A stretch of DNA of 64,000 bases from Pyrrhoderma lamaoense (taxonomy: Eukaryota; Basidiomycota; Agaricomycetes; Hymenochaetales; Hymenochaetaceae). The translations under genes were made by a program, and so were the position numbers. Every line of letters starts with the position of its first letter. Positions within the stretch are counted from its first letter, which is position 1. Below, piece after piece: positions 44,010 to 55,940 of this stretch. The stretch is from the NCBI GenBank assembly GCA_002794735.1, contig NBAZ01000001.1:1054001-1118000 (forward strand), in the 5' to 3' direction. The notes beneath the pieces are model-generated. The model was not told the origin of the DNA. It saw nothing but the letters and a program-made list of their open reading frames with translations, and did not search any database.

Positions 44010-46762
44010 ATGTCCTCTTCAAATGCATCAGACGCTCCGTTTGCTGATTTTGAGGTGCGTTATATTGCATATTCAAATAACATGACTTGGACAAGCCTGC
44101 TGAATTGATTATTATACGTAGGAGACTCGAATCAAAGTCCGGCAGTTCACCGTGGATAGACTAAAGCAAATAATCATCGGCTTCTCTTATGAGAATAATA
44201 CATCGCTATCAAAATCGGGAAAGAAACAGGATCTAATAGACCGAATAACAGATACGCTTGAGTATTACAGGAAGGGAGGATTAGTCGAGCAGTATACGCG
44301 TGCTCGAGCCATCATGCAGCGAGTGCGACAAAATGGGTTGTAAGTATTAGTTTCAATTTAAATCGGTTTCTCGCCTGGATTCTTCAGTCTCTCTTTCTTG
44401 AACCTATATCATCCCAAACTTTCTCCTTCTCCTTTTTTGCTTCTATGTATCCCATTATTCGCAATTGCTATCGTCCTAGGTATAACCCTTACTTTTACAG
44501 TTACACAAGCGCCGGTCCCAGCATAAGTAGTCAGTCGACCACAAGCACACAATCTTTCTCAGCCAGCAATACTCCTCCACTTTCGTACCAAAATCAAAGG
44601 GCCAGTTATAATCAACCATATCCAGTTCTTACACATTATAGCCCTTATGTGCCCCGACCGCCAATTCTTCCACCTGCATCTTTAGCATCCACACCCGACC
44701 CGCCTAAGACAAGTATGTTCACCATTGCCTTCGAGAAACCAGGGCTCGGCTGACATATGCACAGACTCTAGTGTATCCATCCCCATCAAATTCAAACCGT
44801 CTCCATTTTACAAAATTGAGCAAGCAGCATCTGGCGTTATTGAATGTCCCGGTATGTCTGGTTACAGTAGCATTTTGGAATAGCGGTATCCTCATTAATA
44901 CTATTCTTGAAGAATCAACGGGTTCTCACGATCGACATACACAATCTCTACAGTTTGTGCTTACGCATGATCAGATAGAAAAGCTGAAACATCCCAAGTA
45001 AATATATCTAATTATATCAAAATACGAAATTGTTTGAACTAATTTCTTTGAATCAAGTTCAAAGTATCAGTTACGATTATATTGTACAACAAGCACATTT
45101 TACAGCCCGACACCAAATGGATTTCGATCGAATACTTCTATATGCCCAATAGAGTTTCCTGCTACCTGTGAAGTTCGTGTAAACGATACGGTACTGCAGG
45201 CTAACTTGAAAGGTATAAAGAAGAAACCTGGCACTGCTCCACCAGCCGACCTTAGTAAGCTTGTACGGCAGGTTGCTGGCCAACAAAACAGAATCGAAAT
45301 GGTCTATGTTAATAGTCAACAAAACGCAGGGCCCAAAGTGGTTACAGTTTTTTACGACTATCTTAGATACATCTTACTTATTTTTCCCCTAGAAATACTA
45401 CCTAGTTGTGTTTTTGGTCGAGGTCTCAACCGTTGATCAACTCGTTGAACGACTTCGCAAGGGCAAATTCCGATCTTCAGAAGAGATAAAAGCTCAGAGT
45501 GAGATATTGTGCGAACAATATTAGTGCTACATCTGACTATTTTGTGCGGCTTAGTGATCAAACAAGCGGATGACGACGACGAGATAGTCATGGGGAAACA
45601 GAAGATGACACTAAAATGTCCCGTAAGTATATTATAATACTCTTCAATAGAATTGTCTGACATCAATGAATTATGTGTAGTTGAGTTATACAAGGATTAC
45701 TGTTCCCTGTCGCTCCAACAAGTGTGTACATTCTCAATGTTTTGACGCAATCTCCTGGTATTCCGTGATGGAGCAAACGACGACCTGGCTGTGCCCAGTT
45801 TGTGAAAAACAAGTGAACCCAGAGGAGTTAATAATAGATGGGTAAGCGTTGTATTGATTTTCCTTTTATTGGTTTTAATGTCTCAATATTCTTCAAGTTA
45901 CTTTGGTGATATATTAAAGAAAACCCCAGACAGTGTAGAAGAAGTTGAAATAGAGCCAGACGGAGAATGGCATACAGCGGACAACAAGCTCGGTTCTCCA
46001 GCGTGGATGGACGCATTACGCTCTAAAGTACCAGTGAAAAAGGTGTTACAAAAGTCTCAAGCTGAGCCCGATATTCCTGCGAATCCATCTGTATCTTCCT
46101 CACCGAAGGCCGATCGTACCTCGTTAAGTGCAGCTCGACTCTCCAGCGAGGTTTTCGTTTTGTCCGACTCTGATGAAGAAGATGAGACGCGTGTTAAGAG
46201 AGAATTATCGCCAACATCCCCAAGCTCTGCCACATTTAGTTCGACTCCGGGTAGCTATACTATACCTCCACCACCGAAACCATCTTCCACGGTGATTGAT
46301 TTGACACTGGATTCTGATGACGAAAGTGTTCCTGCTTCGGTACCCCCCTCGGTCTCTGCATTGAGTTCCGCTACCAAACGGAAAGCCCCTGGGTCTTTGG
46401 AACGGGAAACCAACTCGTCAGCATCAGTAAAGAAGCTTCGAAGCGTACCAGATAGGCCTCGGCCGGAATATGGTGTTGAACGTCATACCCCTTCATACAG
46501 ATCGTCATCGCCTTCTTCAAGTTGGAGAACCTTGGCTTATCCGCACAGTAGTACGAGTCAACATCTGTCTTCATCATCTAGTGGTTACTATCCTACGGGC
46601 TCTTCAGGTAATACTTACTACCTTCCGAATAGTTATCAGCTCCCTCCACTTCCTTCCAACGGAACGCCCCTACGTTTCAGTACTTCCTCTGATAATTCGA
46701 GGCCGTTACCTCGATCGCGAGACAGATATAGTCAAGGAAGTAATTCATATATTTCATCATGA
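44010..46762 (+). CDS. SIZ1: Siz/PIAS-type SUMO E3 ligase
   Basis: Transfers SUMO to nuclear substrates. Exon 1 (44010-44054) and exon 2 (from 44122) encode a SAP domain (VRQFTVDRLKQIIIGFSYE, SGKKQDLIDRI). A Ser/Tyr/Pro linker follows, then a PINIT domain (IPIKFKPSPFYKIEQAASG) reached by splicing a 52-nt intron with a gtatgt donor and ctgac branch site. The SP-RING lies further on: LKCPLSYTRITVPCRSNKCV, HSQCFDAISWYSVMEQ and WLCPVCEKQVNPEELIIDGY. The C-terminus is disordered with two SUMO-interacting motifs, EVFVLSDSDEEDE and STVIDLTLDSDDE. The domain order is complete and matches Siz1. No base loss needed. Confidence 0.93.
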
Positions 46763-47261
46763 CACTATGTATGCGATATGTGGTAGGAGATTATCTTTTT
46801 AACAGGTGTTTTTGTAATTTGTCGTGAATTTACTATACTATTGGGCTTAGGCTTCCATACCATTGGAGGACCTGATTGGTTGCTTTATTCTGTAACTGGT
46901 ACGAGTAGACATATATGAATACAGTATAATATTATCGATAATAAAAGAGTATATAATAATTTATGGCTGAGAGAAAAAGAGAGAAAGAGGTAATGAAGAT
47001 TACGCGCGGGCTGATTGCGATTGGTGGATTGAGTGAAAAATGATATTGATGGCATATGCGTGCTGGATTGGGTGAGTGAAGAGTGGCAAAGTAGCCGGAC
47101 CGTCATCAGCGGAGTTCGTCACTCCCGGGATTCGCCGATTTTATACAAAAACTGCAAAAGTCGTCGTCGCCTCATCTTCACCACTAACTCCATCCCCACT
47201 CCTCCATCTTCCCCCTTTTTTCTTATTGCGCTCAGTCGCCCTCCTTTCTTAATTATTAAAA
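46763..47261. promoter_or_regulatory. SIZ1 3' end and ADP/ATP carrier promoter
   Basis: 499 bases. The 3' part (47190-47255) is CT-rich leader sequence just before the carrier ATG, typical of a highly expressed gene. Confidence 0.4.
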
Positions 47262-48703
47262 ATGGCTGAAACTAAGAAGGCTGGGAAGACCCCCGCCGAG
47301 TTCGCAAGTATGTTGCCTTTTCTTATCTTTTTATACACTTTTTTTAAATAGAATATTTGCTGACCTGGCAATTTTATTGCTCAGCTGACTTCCTTATGGG
47401 AGGTGTCTCCGCTGTATGTCTATGGCTATCTCTTTCTTGTTTTGTTTTCTCAATGTCGGGAATTTTGTAGGCTGTTGCGAAGACCTCAGCTGCTCCAATC
47501 GAGCGTATCAAGGTCAGTCCCAAAAAAAAATTAGTCGCGTGCTTTCTGCGATTACTCACGCGTCCTTCTTCTTCTCTAGCTCCTAATTCAAAACCAGGTC
47601 AGTTAAGTTACAAGGGTTTGCGAGAGATGTAGACTAAAGACGTGTTTGTTGGGGAAATTGTTCAGGATGAGATGGTAGGTTTTTTCATATTCAACGTGGC
47701 GTTTGTTCATATCTCAATTTTGCCACTCTTTTCAGATCAAGCAAGGACGTCTCGCTACCCCATACAAGGGTATTGGTGACTGTTTCGTTCGTACCTACAA
47801 GGATGAGGGTTTAGTATCTCTTTGGCGTGGAAACACTGCCAACGTCATTCGTTACTTCCCCACCCAGGCTTTGAACTTTGCCTTCAGTATGTTGATTCTT
47901 TTTCCTAAAAAGGAAACTATCTCATCACAGTTTCTTTTACACTTCCTCAGAGGATTACTTCAAGTCTCTCTTCGGCTTCAAGAAGGATGAGGGTTACTGG
48001 AAGTGGTTCGCTGGTAACGTCGCCTCTGGTGGTGCTGCTGGTGCCACGTCATTGCTCTTTGTTTACTCTCTTGACTATGCTCGTACTCGTCTTGCCAACG
48101 ATGCTAAGTCAGCCAAGGGTGGAGGAGCTCGTCAATTCAACGGTCTCGTCGATGTCTACAGAAAGACCCTCGCGTCTGACGGTATTGCCGGTCTCTACCG
48201 TGGATTCGTTCCATCAGTTGTCGGTATCATTGTCTACCGTGGTCTTTACTTCGGTGTCTACGATTCACTCAGTACGTGCCATTAAACATATGTAGGTATA
48301 TAATTCAACTAATGATTACAATAGAGCCCGTTGTCCTTGTTGGCGCTCTCCAGGGCTCCTTCCTTGCTTCCTTCGCTCTTGGATGGGGTGTTACCATTGG
48401 TGCTGGTCTTGCTTCATATCCTCTCGACACTATCCGGTGAGTTGATTAAAATAGAATATCTACCAACCTTATACTGACTTTTAATTCAGTCGTCGTATGA
48501 TGATGACTTCCGGTGGAGGTGTTCACTACAAGTCCATGTTCGACGCTGGTTCCCAAATCATTGCCAAGGAGGGTACCAAGTCTCTCTTCAAGGGTGCGGG
48601 TGCCAACATCCTTCGTGGTGTTGCTGGTGCTGGTGTGTTGTCGCTCTACGACAAGATTCAGGAGATTCTCTTCGGCAAGGTCTACTCCGGTGGATCTGGT
48701 TAA
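47262..48703 (+). CDS. AAC: Mitochondrial ADP/ATP carrier
   Basis: Exchanges cytosolic ADP for matrix ATP in the inner mitochondrial membrane. Nine exons: 47262-47307, 47385-47413, 47471-47512, 47580-47597, 47666-47674, 47736-47886, 47951-48271, 48325-48436 and 48490-48703, giving 313 residues. Exons 4 and 5 are only 18 and 9 nt (LLIQNQ and DEM). Three carrier repeats are visible with PxD/E-x-x-K/R signatures: [31 protein letters not shown] and [14 protein letters not shown], the last including the RRRMMM hallmark of ADP/ATP carriers. All introns join in phase. Confidence 0.97.
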
Positions 48704-49063
48704 TTTGTCGGCTAGATTTCGGTGTCTGTGTTGCATTGGTGGTGATTTACTTAGACTTTCATTATACGTATACTACACTATTATTTCTATGTTCACTCTG
48801 CCCTGCTACTACAGAGGTTTTGTTTGCATGTTCACTTTGGACAACCAAAAAAGTTTCATAGACTATCTATAAACCTGTGTGACTTAAGATGATAAATATG
48901 TCGGTTGAATCCATATCTTCTTAGTTTAGCTGGATGATGAATCAAGATTCATGAGACTTGTCACATCACACATTAATTAGATTAGAATCAATAACAAGCA
49001 TGTATGGTATTAGAAGTCAAAAGGGGAGTTTGTCCATTCATTACTCTCCAAAAAAAATCGAAT
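48704..49063. other. Intergenic region between convergent genes
   Basis: 360 bases holding the 3' ends of the ADP/ATP carrier and the Rap1-like gene. Confidence 0.4.
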
Positions 49064-52009
49064 TTAGCTCCACAACTTCTCATCTTTCTCATTGACGTCC
49101 ATCTTAAGGTCCTCAAGATTCAAAGCTTCTCGTAATCGTTTATTAACCTCATCCCTGTGCCGATCATAAAAGTCTTGCCAACTTTCAGAGGTGACACATT
49201 TTTGCTGAAAAAAAAATAAGAAACAAGTCGACATTCTTCAGTTGATGCTCGTCTTTTTAAGAAGAGAAGTGACAGAATTGAAATAGAGGAAATAGAGGCT
49301 AACCTGATTACTTAAGGCGTCCCAGAGAGCTTCGTCGTCGCTCATACCCTCCGGAGGGTTTGCAAAGAAATTGATGATCGTTTCCATGTCGTTTTTCAGA
49401 TCATCGGAAGTTAAATTTGGTGGTGGTATGTTACCCTCAGAGCTGTTTTCTTGATGCACCTGCTGCTGTGCACCAGAAGCGCTCTCGCCTCCTTCTGCTA
49501 CTTCTAGACCTCCGTCTATCGTGTTCCCTTGTACCTGATCATCTTCGATTTTAAACTCTAAAAACAGAGATGCAGGAGGTGAAGTAGTGACTGCATCTTC
49601 GGTAACTGCGTTTGTAGTCGTAGTCACATCCTCATCCGTAGTCTTTGTTGTAGGCGCAGCTAGTTCAGGGGATTTAACAGATAGTACAGCCTCTTCTACC
49701 ATTTTCTCTTCCACCTCACTCTTTTCCGATATTGGCTTGTCTAATAAACTTTTCACCTCTGCCCGGATATCTTCAAGCTGGTCACGAATTTGTCCTAACT
49801 TGTTATTCCAAGAACCTGCTGAATGAGTAGGAACCTGTGAGAACGAATATCAAGATATGGTGAGATTTAGTATTGTTTGATTTGAAAGTGAAAACCACAA
49901 ACGGACCTTCTCAGACAATGATAAACCTATATTAGATATTGTGAGTGAAGGATCTTGTTGTAAAAGATAGCGACCAAGATCAAGTGCATAATTCATCTCT
50001 TCCTCTGTGAAAGGGTTACCGCGAGTGCCGGACTGATTAGGAGAACCTGACGGAGGGGTTGGAGGCCTTTGAAGTGGTTTGCTGACAGGTCTCATTGAAC
50101 GTGTGGACTTCCTAGCCCTATTGGCTCGAGTTGTAGACTTTACCCTTCGCGCAGACAGGCATTCTTCGTCCTCATCACTATTCCCTTCAGCACGTCTTTT
50201 TCCTTTTGGGGTGATTTCTTTGCTTTATGTTTACTCTTAGACATTCCAATGATAAAATCCTTCTCTTCTACTATTGCCCCCATCTCCAAGCAAGCCTCAA
50301 TATAACCTATTCTCAGCGCTATCCCCTATATTCGCAGTGTTCATTAGATAAGATGATTTTATAATAGCAAAGCAAGAAAATATAACCGACCCCTATCTCA
50401 TTGACTGAGCCTAGCAGCCCGTCTCTATCCTTCCCGGACTTCGTATCCAGGATGATAACGTCGGCGTCACTGAGTTCTGAAGTTATCACCCGCCATTTTT
50501 CTTGAAATAGCATTTATCAGAAATAAGGCTGCCAAATTAAAGCAATTTACACATACCTTAACCCGGTGTACATGCTCTGCGTGCTTATATATTTGTGGCT
50601 GGATGTAAAATCTCAAAGGCTTGCCCGTCTTAGTGTCCGTGAATACACCGTGCATAGGAGTTTCCTGGCGCCTCTTTTCCTTGCCCTTGTCACGAACTTT
50701 CCTCGATCTAGCACTTGCAGAAATTACGGCTGCAAGTTCATTTCCCTCTTCTTCTCCTTCCTCTTCGTCCGAACCCGAAGATTCATACTTGTCTTTGTCT
50801 TTTAAGCCTTTTCTTCGTTTCACAGAGTTATTTGAAGTACGCGGACGATTATTAGAAACAGACTTCCTCTTTTGATTTTGAATGCGCGATTGGAAAGTAG
50901 AAGCACGAGCAGAAAGGCTGTCATCGTTGCTTATTGATTTTCCCGATTCTAACGGGCTACCAGGATGGGGAGCTGTAAAAGGCAGTTGCGACTGTTGTGT
51001 GGGTAGAGATGAAGAAGGACCGGGCTGGGGTACCGAAGGAGTGCCTTGCATATCACCGTTCATTGGCATTTGTTGCTGTTGTTGTTGTGGCATAACAAAC
51101 CCTGGTTGCGACATAAGCATATTCCCCCATCCTTGAGGATTTGCATTGAAAGCCATCATCATTAAACTCATGGTCTGAAATAACTCCGGATTATTCAGTA
51201 AAAAGTTTTGAAATGCCTGGGTATCCATCTGTGTCTGAAAGTGATTAATGGGGGCAACAGCCATGTTAAATGGATTCGGTTGTTGGGAAGGTAAAGGCTG
51301 TTGATTCTGTACTAGTTGCAGAGGTTGTTGTTGAAAGGCTTGGAAAGCGTTTAATTGCCCTGCAAAAGAAGATGGGGGCTGAAAACGTTCAGTTGGAGTC
51401 TGTTGAGAAGTTTGTTGAGGAGTAGGGGATGGTGAGTCAGCACGTCTTTCACTCGACCTGGTTTGTCTTCCGTTTTGAGAGCTTGAGGGTAGACTTGTTT
51501 TCCTAGTTTTGGTCTTCGAACGTTTAGTGGTCCCGTCCTCATCCTCTTCTTCATCAGACGTAGAATAGCCATCTAAGTTACCACATCCTCCATAATTTTC
51601 ACTTTTTAGTAGAGCATGACCCGCTTCAATTGAGCGTCTTATCCAAGCAACATCAAGTACAGCCTTGTCCCGATCCATTCCCCAGTCCCGGACAAACTGG
51701 CGGCCTTCTGGTGAACTAGGTTCGACGAGGATAATTTTTGCTAGAGAAACATCAGAACAAATGGTTGCGCCATTGGCCTAAGGACAAGAACATAAGTGTG
51801 ATATAGACGGAAGCGTTTTTATAATTGTCTTTTTGCATACATACACGCAAGTTTCTGATGAGTTTGGGCCTATTCTCCGCTACACCATTAGATTCAACAA
51901 ATACAACGAGCGAGGAACCGTCCTCTGCTCTAAACACGGGATTGATACTATTAGCAGAGTTTTCGAATGATTGTTGTGAGAATAAATTTTGATTTCTTGG
52001 GATGTCCAT
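49064..52009 (-). CDS. Rap1-like protein with two BRCT regions and Myb-like segments
   Basis: Rap1 orthologues bind telomeres or telomere proteins and promoters. The start MDIPRNQNLFSQQSFENSA leads to an N-terminal BRCT-like domain (SSLVVFVESNGVAENRP, IILVEPSSPEGRQFVRDW, DVAWIRRSIEAGHALL). A long Gln/Pro/Asn-rich linker with basic clusters follows. A second BRCT-like domain reads LRFYIQPQIYKHAEHVHRVK, KNGG-VITSELSDADVIIL, GIALRIGYIEACLEMGAIV. Then comes NPFTEEEMNYALDLGRYLLQ, PTHSAGSWNNKL, which looks like a Rap1-type Myb repeat, and near the C-terminus ESWQDFYDRHRDEVNKRL. The second BRCT is interrupted by one missing base in a G run (CCC at 50489-50491 on +). Near 50210 a second shift can be explained by a missing A or a 50-nt intron. 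The BRCT/Myb architecture is visible; the Rap1 name is inference. Confidence 0.6.
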
Positions 52010-52496
52010 GAACGAGTAGAGTACGGATTGAATCTTCTGTGTGATATTAATTTAGTACTCGGAATTTGACCCAACACTTTAGATGGCGCGTTGAGGCGCG
52101 TCGACAAACACTAATCGTCGGTTACTCGTCACCGTTACTTGTTACTTCCGTGGTATGGCCTAATTCTATTCTTATTGTTCTCACGCCATCTTTTATTGTT
52201 GATAAAAACACAAGGCAAGCCTAGGAGTGGCTCAGTTTTAATAATAAGAAAACATATATTTAAACGGCATGTCATGGTGCCTTCTGTTATTCCACAACTT
52301 AACATCCCAATCACCAACGCCTTTGACACACTCTCAGTAACTATCTAATGTTTGAGACTTCGGAAGCAGGTCCTTCAAACTGGTACAATAAAGCTCACAA
52401 CGACCACGAGGTACAGTAGACACACCTTTGATAAACCCCAGAATATACTCGTAACTCATATCATAACCAATTTAGTTAGGGTATTCCTCCAATGGG
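52010..52496. promoter_or_regulatory. Divergent promoter, Rap1-like gene / unknown gene
   Basis: 487 bases; a cluster ggcgcgttgaggcgcgtcgac lies near 52084-52104. No exon seen. Confidence 0.35.
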
Positions 52497-53558
52497 ATGA
52501 ATATGACTTCCCAGTTCCAGAGGTGTAGTACCCCTAGCCCATCATCACCCGTATACCCCCAAACACCGTCACTTAAAAGACGCCGAGAACCTAACGAAGA
52601 GGATGATCATTATCAACCGAGTAATTTGGACTCTGGATCTAGATTGAGCACAACGCCAACAGCGACTAATGCTGTCTACGATCATCCTAGACCAAGAAAG
52701 AGATTGAGATATCACTCAGGGACCTCTGATATTCAAAAGTACCCCGGTTTGGATCTCAGTGAACCTTACAATGGCAAACACGCTGGTATTGTCGAACAAG
52801 AGACTCTAGAACTCGTTCAACCCAACACTGGTGGGAGCGCACGAGGGCCATACAATATTCGTATCCCTGACTTGAACACAGTGCCCTTACTTAACCCAAG
52901 ATCGGTGCAATATCAATCGTCACCCGAGAACACACATACTACTCTAGCGTTGCCTGCACAGATACAGTTTACACAACCTTTGCAACACACGCCAGAGAAA
53001 GCCCAGGTTGCTTCTCCCAGTCCCAGAATGATCCAAAAACAACCTCAGAGGGAGATTATAAAGTCGAATGTAAAGATTATATCGTCTTCTGAGGACGACG
53101 ACAATGGCGATGTTTCGAATACGCACGCCGAGGACGGCAAGGCACCTTTTTTACCAGCTAAAATTGATAAAGGAAAAGGGAAGGCGGTCGTTGACGTGGT
53201 TGATAGTCAAAGAAGAGCCGTGGAATTCCTTGAACCCAGGAATACATCCTCGACTATGGAAAAAACTCTAGTTGTGGCTCCTACTTCTCCCGGGAAGAAG
53301 AGAAGAGAGAGAAAACGATCCCAAAATCCCTTCGTACCATCTGCGTGCCATGAATCGGTCACGCTAGAACAATTAAAGCCATACTGCCCAAAGCTTCTGG
53401 CTTTAATCAGTTCATTGCCTGAAACCGATGCAAAGATTGCGCGAGAAGGGTTGGTAGAGTTTTATTGCAATATGACGCCCAATGCCTTTAATCAAGGCTT
53501 TATAGCTGGATGGACCTCAGTTTTAGCAAAGCTAGGGAAGAGTATGAAGCACCAATAG
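52497..53558 (+). CDS. Unknown 353-aa nuclear-type disordered protein
   Basis: A single exon starting MNMTSQFQRCSTPSPSSPVY. The first 270 residues are disordered and Ser/Pro/Asn-rich with NLS-like clusters (LKRRREP, RPRKRLRYH, KKRRERKRSQNP) and an acidic spot SSSEDDDNGD-like. The last 70 residues look folded and helical: TLEQLKPYCPKLLALISSLP, DAKIAREGLVEFYCNM and QGFIAGWTSVLAKLGKS. I recognise no domain. The position next to a Rap1-like gene, the basic stretches and the lack of signal or membrane segments suggest a nuclear protein. ATGs at 52497 and 52503 are both usable. Confidence 0.7.
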   Translation: MNMTSQFQRCSTPSPSSPVYPQTPSLKRRREPNEEDDHYQPSNLDSGSRLSTTPTATNAVYDHPRPRKRLRYHSGTSDIQKYPGLDLSEPYNGKHAGIVEQETLELVQPNTGGSARGPYNIRIPDLNTVPLLNPRSVQYQSSPENTHTTLALPAQIQFTQPLQHTPEKAQVASPSPRMIQKQPQREIIKSNVKIISSSEDDDNGDVSNTHAEDGKAPFLPAKIDKGKGKAVVDVVDSQRRAVEFLEPRNTSSTMEKTLVVAPTSPGKKRRERKRSQNPFVPSACHESVTLEQLKPYCPKLLALISSLPETDAKIAREGLVEFYCNMTPNAFNQGFIAGWTSVLAKLGKSMKHQ

Positions 53559-53823
53559 AGACCTTTTGTACATTCAAATGATTCTGTAGTATATAGGCAT
53601 CTGCGTTGATGGTCTATCTCTGTAATCGTTAGTCCATTCTGGCTCACTTCAGATTTTAAATTGTCTTTTTTTTTAGAGTTTTGTCACTCGTATTAAAGTT
53701 GTTTTTCTGAGTTTACCAAAACTTGAGTGCATATTTGAGGCTCATGTTGAAAACATGAATGCGATAAAAGTACGTATGCCATACAAAAGGGAGTAATAAA
53801 AAATACAAACATCCACTGAACAC

Positions 53824-54378
53824 TTAACGGTAACTGTAAAAAGAAGATCAGAAACCCATGAAGATAGGATAGATAAGATTAGTGATTTTATGTACCTCTT
53901 TTGTCTGCGAGCACGCGCACCCTGTCCACCGAATTTCTTGGGCTCCATCCGACGAGGGTCGGCGATCAACAAAGACTTGTCGTATGAAACAAGCTTCTTC
54001 TTAAGTTCGAACGCAGATGCAGCGTCGAAGTATTTTGCGTAGTAAGCTACAACAGCCTTGGCAATGGCCTGACGAATAGCATAGACTTGTGAAACATGTC
54101 CTCCTCCCTTTACACGGACACGGATGTCGATGGGAGCGAAGGCATCCTCACCGACGACGAGAACGGCTTCGTAGACCTTAAGTCTAAGGATCTCAGGCTG
54201 GACCAAGCTGATAGGTGAGCCGTTGATTTTGATGAGACCCTTTCCCTCGCGGGCGTGAGCTACTGCAGTAGCAGTCTAAATGGAATGTAAATTTTTGGTA
54301 ACATGAAAAGATACAGCTCTTATCAAATGATCATACCTTCTTTTTACCAAAAGTTTGAACGGCGTTGTATGAGGCCAT
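53824..54378 (-). CDS. RPS16: 40S ribosomal protein S16 (uS9)
   Basis: uS9 lies in the head of the small ribosomal subunit, and its C-terminal tail reaches the P-site tRNA. Exon 1 (54337-54378) reads [14 protein letters not shown]. Exon 2 (53896-54275) contains [53 protein letters not shown] and [20 protein letters not shown] 10-nt last exon (53824-53833) supplies the conserved terminus SYR and the stop. A further non-coding 5' exon is likely upstream. Confidence 0.96.
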
Positions 54379-54810
54379 GTTGGGCGTAGGTTGACTGTAA
54401 GAAAGTGAGTTAGTTCAATCCTGTCGATTCTCGTTTTGTACTGTCCATCCAACCCAAGTATCAACAATCCAACTTGATACTGCCGTTCCATCTTCGTTTT
54501 CGTATGCATACCAAGTTTACATGACCCTTGAAAGACGTTCAAGAACAGAAATGACATTACTTACCCTAAGAATGGATGGCCTTGGACGTCGTTTCGAATT
54601 GCTAGTCCATCTACCGCAACCTATTCCTTCGTTGGACCCTGGAGCTGCTTACGTACGCAACCAAATTAAGGTATTTTACTTTGCCCGCACATTAATCACA
54701 TAAAATTCAGATTTAACCTCCTTTTAAAAACAAATAAAATAAAGTAACATTTATAATGTATCGTAGCGTACATTCACAACATCTTAATCATAAAGAGTAT
54801 ACTCTTGAAA
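54379..54810. promoter_or_regulatory. Divergent promoter, RPS16 / mitochondrial uL4m
   Basis: 432 bases between a cytosolic and a mitochondrial ribosomal protein gene transcribed in opposite directions. It may also hold an RPS16 5' UTR intron, suggested by a cttac donor complement near 54558. Confidence 0.4.
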
Positions 54811-55940
54811 ATGCTTTTAAAGAGCAAGAATAGCATCTTTGACGTAATACGAGTTTCAAGAGACTTCGCGCGTCTTTTTGCTTCAGACTCTGCAACAGCC
54901 ATGTTCTCTGCGTTGCGGCGTGCTGTTTCGCAGCAAATTACCCCAAACTCTAGGCGTTTTCTTGCAGACATAGCTCCGTCCACTTCTGCGTCTGTCTCTA
55001 CCTCCGGTCAAGGTATACTCGCTATAAAAAACCATACTTTCATCCTCCTTTCAAAACTAACTCAAAACTCATATTCTTAATAGTACTTGTCCCTCCACCA
55101 AAGGATGACCCGGTTCTCATTTCAATGAGCCATCTCCTCGAAGGCTACGAAGATGTAGAAGAACACGTTGCCTCTCTCGACCCAACCGTCTTCGCTCATC
55201 CAATTCGTCGTGATATCCTTTACCTCTGTGTAAACCATTACCGTGATGCCCTTCGTCAAGGAACGGCAAACACAAAAACCAGAGGCGAAGTACGCGGTTC
55301 AGGTCGGAAGATTCGTCCCCAGAAGGGATCTGGTAGAGCACGTCTTGGTGATGGTCAATCCCCTATGCTTACCGGTGGAGGTGTCGCTTTTGGACCCAAG
55401 CCCAGGGACTTTGCAACTGTGTTACCTAGAAAAGTCCGTCAAATGGGTATGCGTGTAGCCTTATCCGTGAAAGTGAGAGAAAACGCTCTTGGTATCGCCC
55501 CAACGTTAGACTGGACAGGGACAAAAACAAATGAGTTTGCGAGGAGGATTGATAAACTTGGCTGGTCTAGGACGTTATTCGTAGCAGGTGGAGAAGAAAT
55601 CCCAGTCAAACTTGAGAGAGTTTGTAGGAATGTGGAAGATGTGGACGTTGTGAGCGCTTCGGATCTAAACGTTTATGAGATGTTACGTTGGCCGAGGCTG
55701 GTTTTGGATGTGGATGCTGTTGTTTATCTGGAGAGACTTTTGAGCAAGGAGATTCCAGAGGAACAACGTATACCGATGCCTAGTCCGCCTGTGTTACGTT
55801 ATTCTCGTATGGAAGCCGGAAGGATCAGGAAGACGTCTCCATTCATTGAGGGTGTCGATGACCCCTATAGCGAGGGCTCAAAAGTACTGACTGTCAAACC
55901 TCGAAACGAACAGTCTGGAGGAGACTCTCTCTTTGAATAA
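54811..55940 (+). CDS. YML6: Mitochondrial ribosomal protein L4 (uL4m)
   Basis: A large-subunit protein of the mitoribosome lining the exit tunnel. Exon 1 runs to 55012 and exon 2 is 55084-55940. The start is either 54811 or, more likely for mitochondrial import, the in-frame ATG at 54901 (MFSALRRAVSQQITPNSRRF). uL4 landmarks: RDILYLCVNHYRDALRQGTA, KTRGEVRGSGRKIRPQKGSG, RARLGDGQSPMLTGGGVAFG, RDFATVLPRKVRQMGMRVAL, and later FVAGGEEIP. The C-terminal extension after YLERLL (about 50 residues, VLRYSRMEAGRIRKTSPF) is typical of fungal uL4m. No frame break. Confidence 0.93.
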
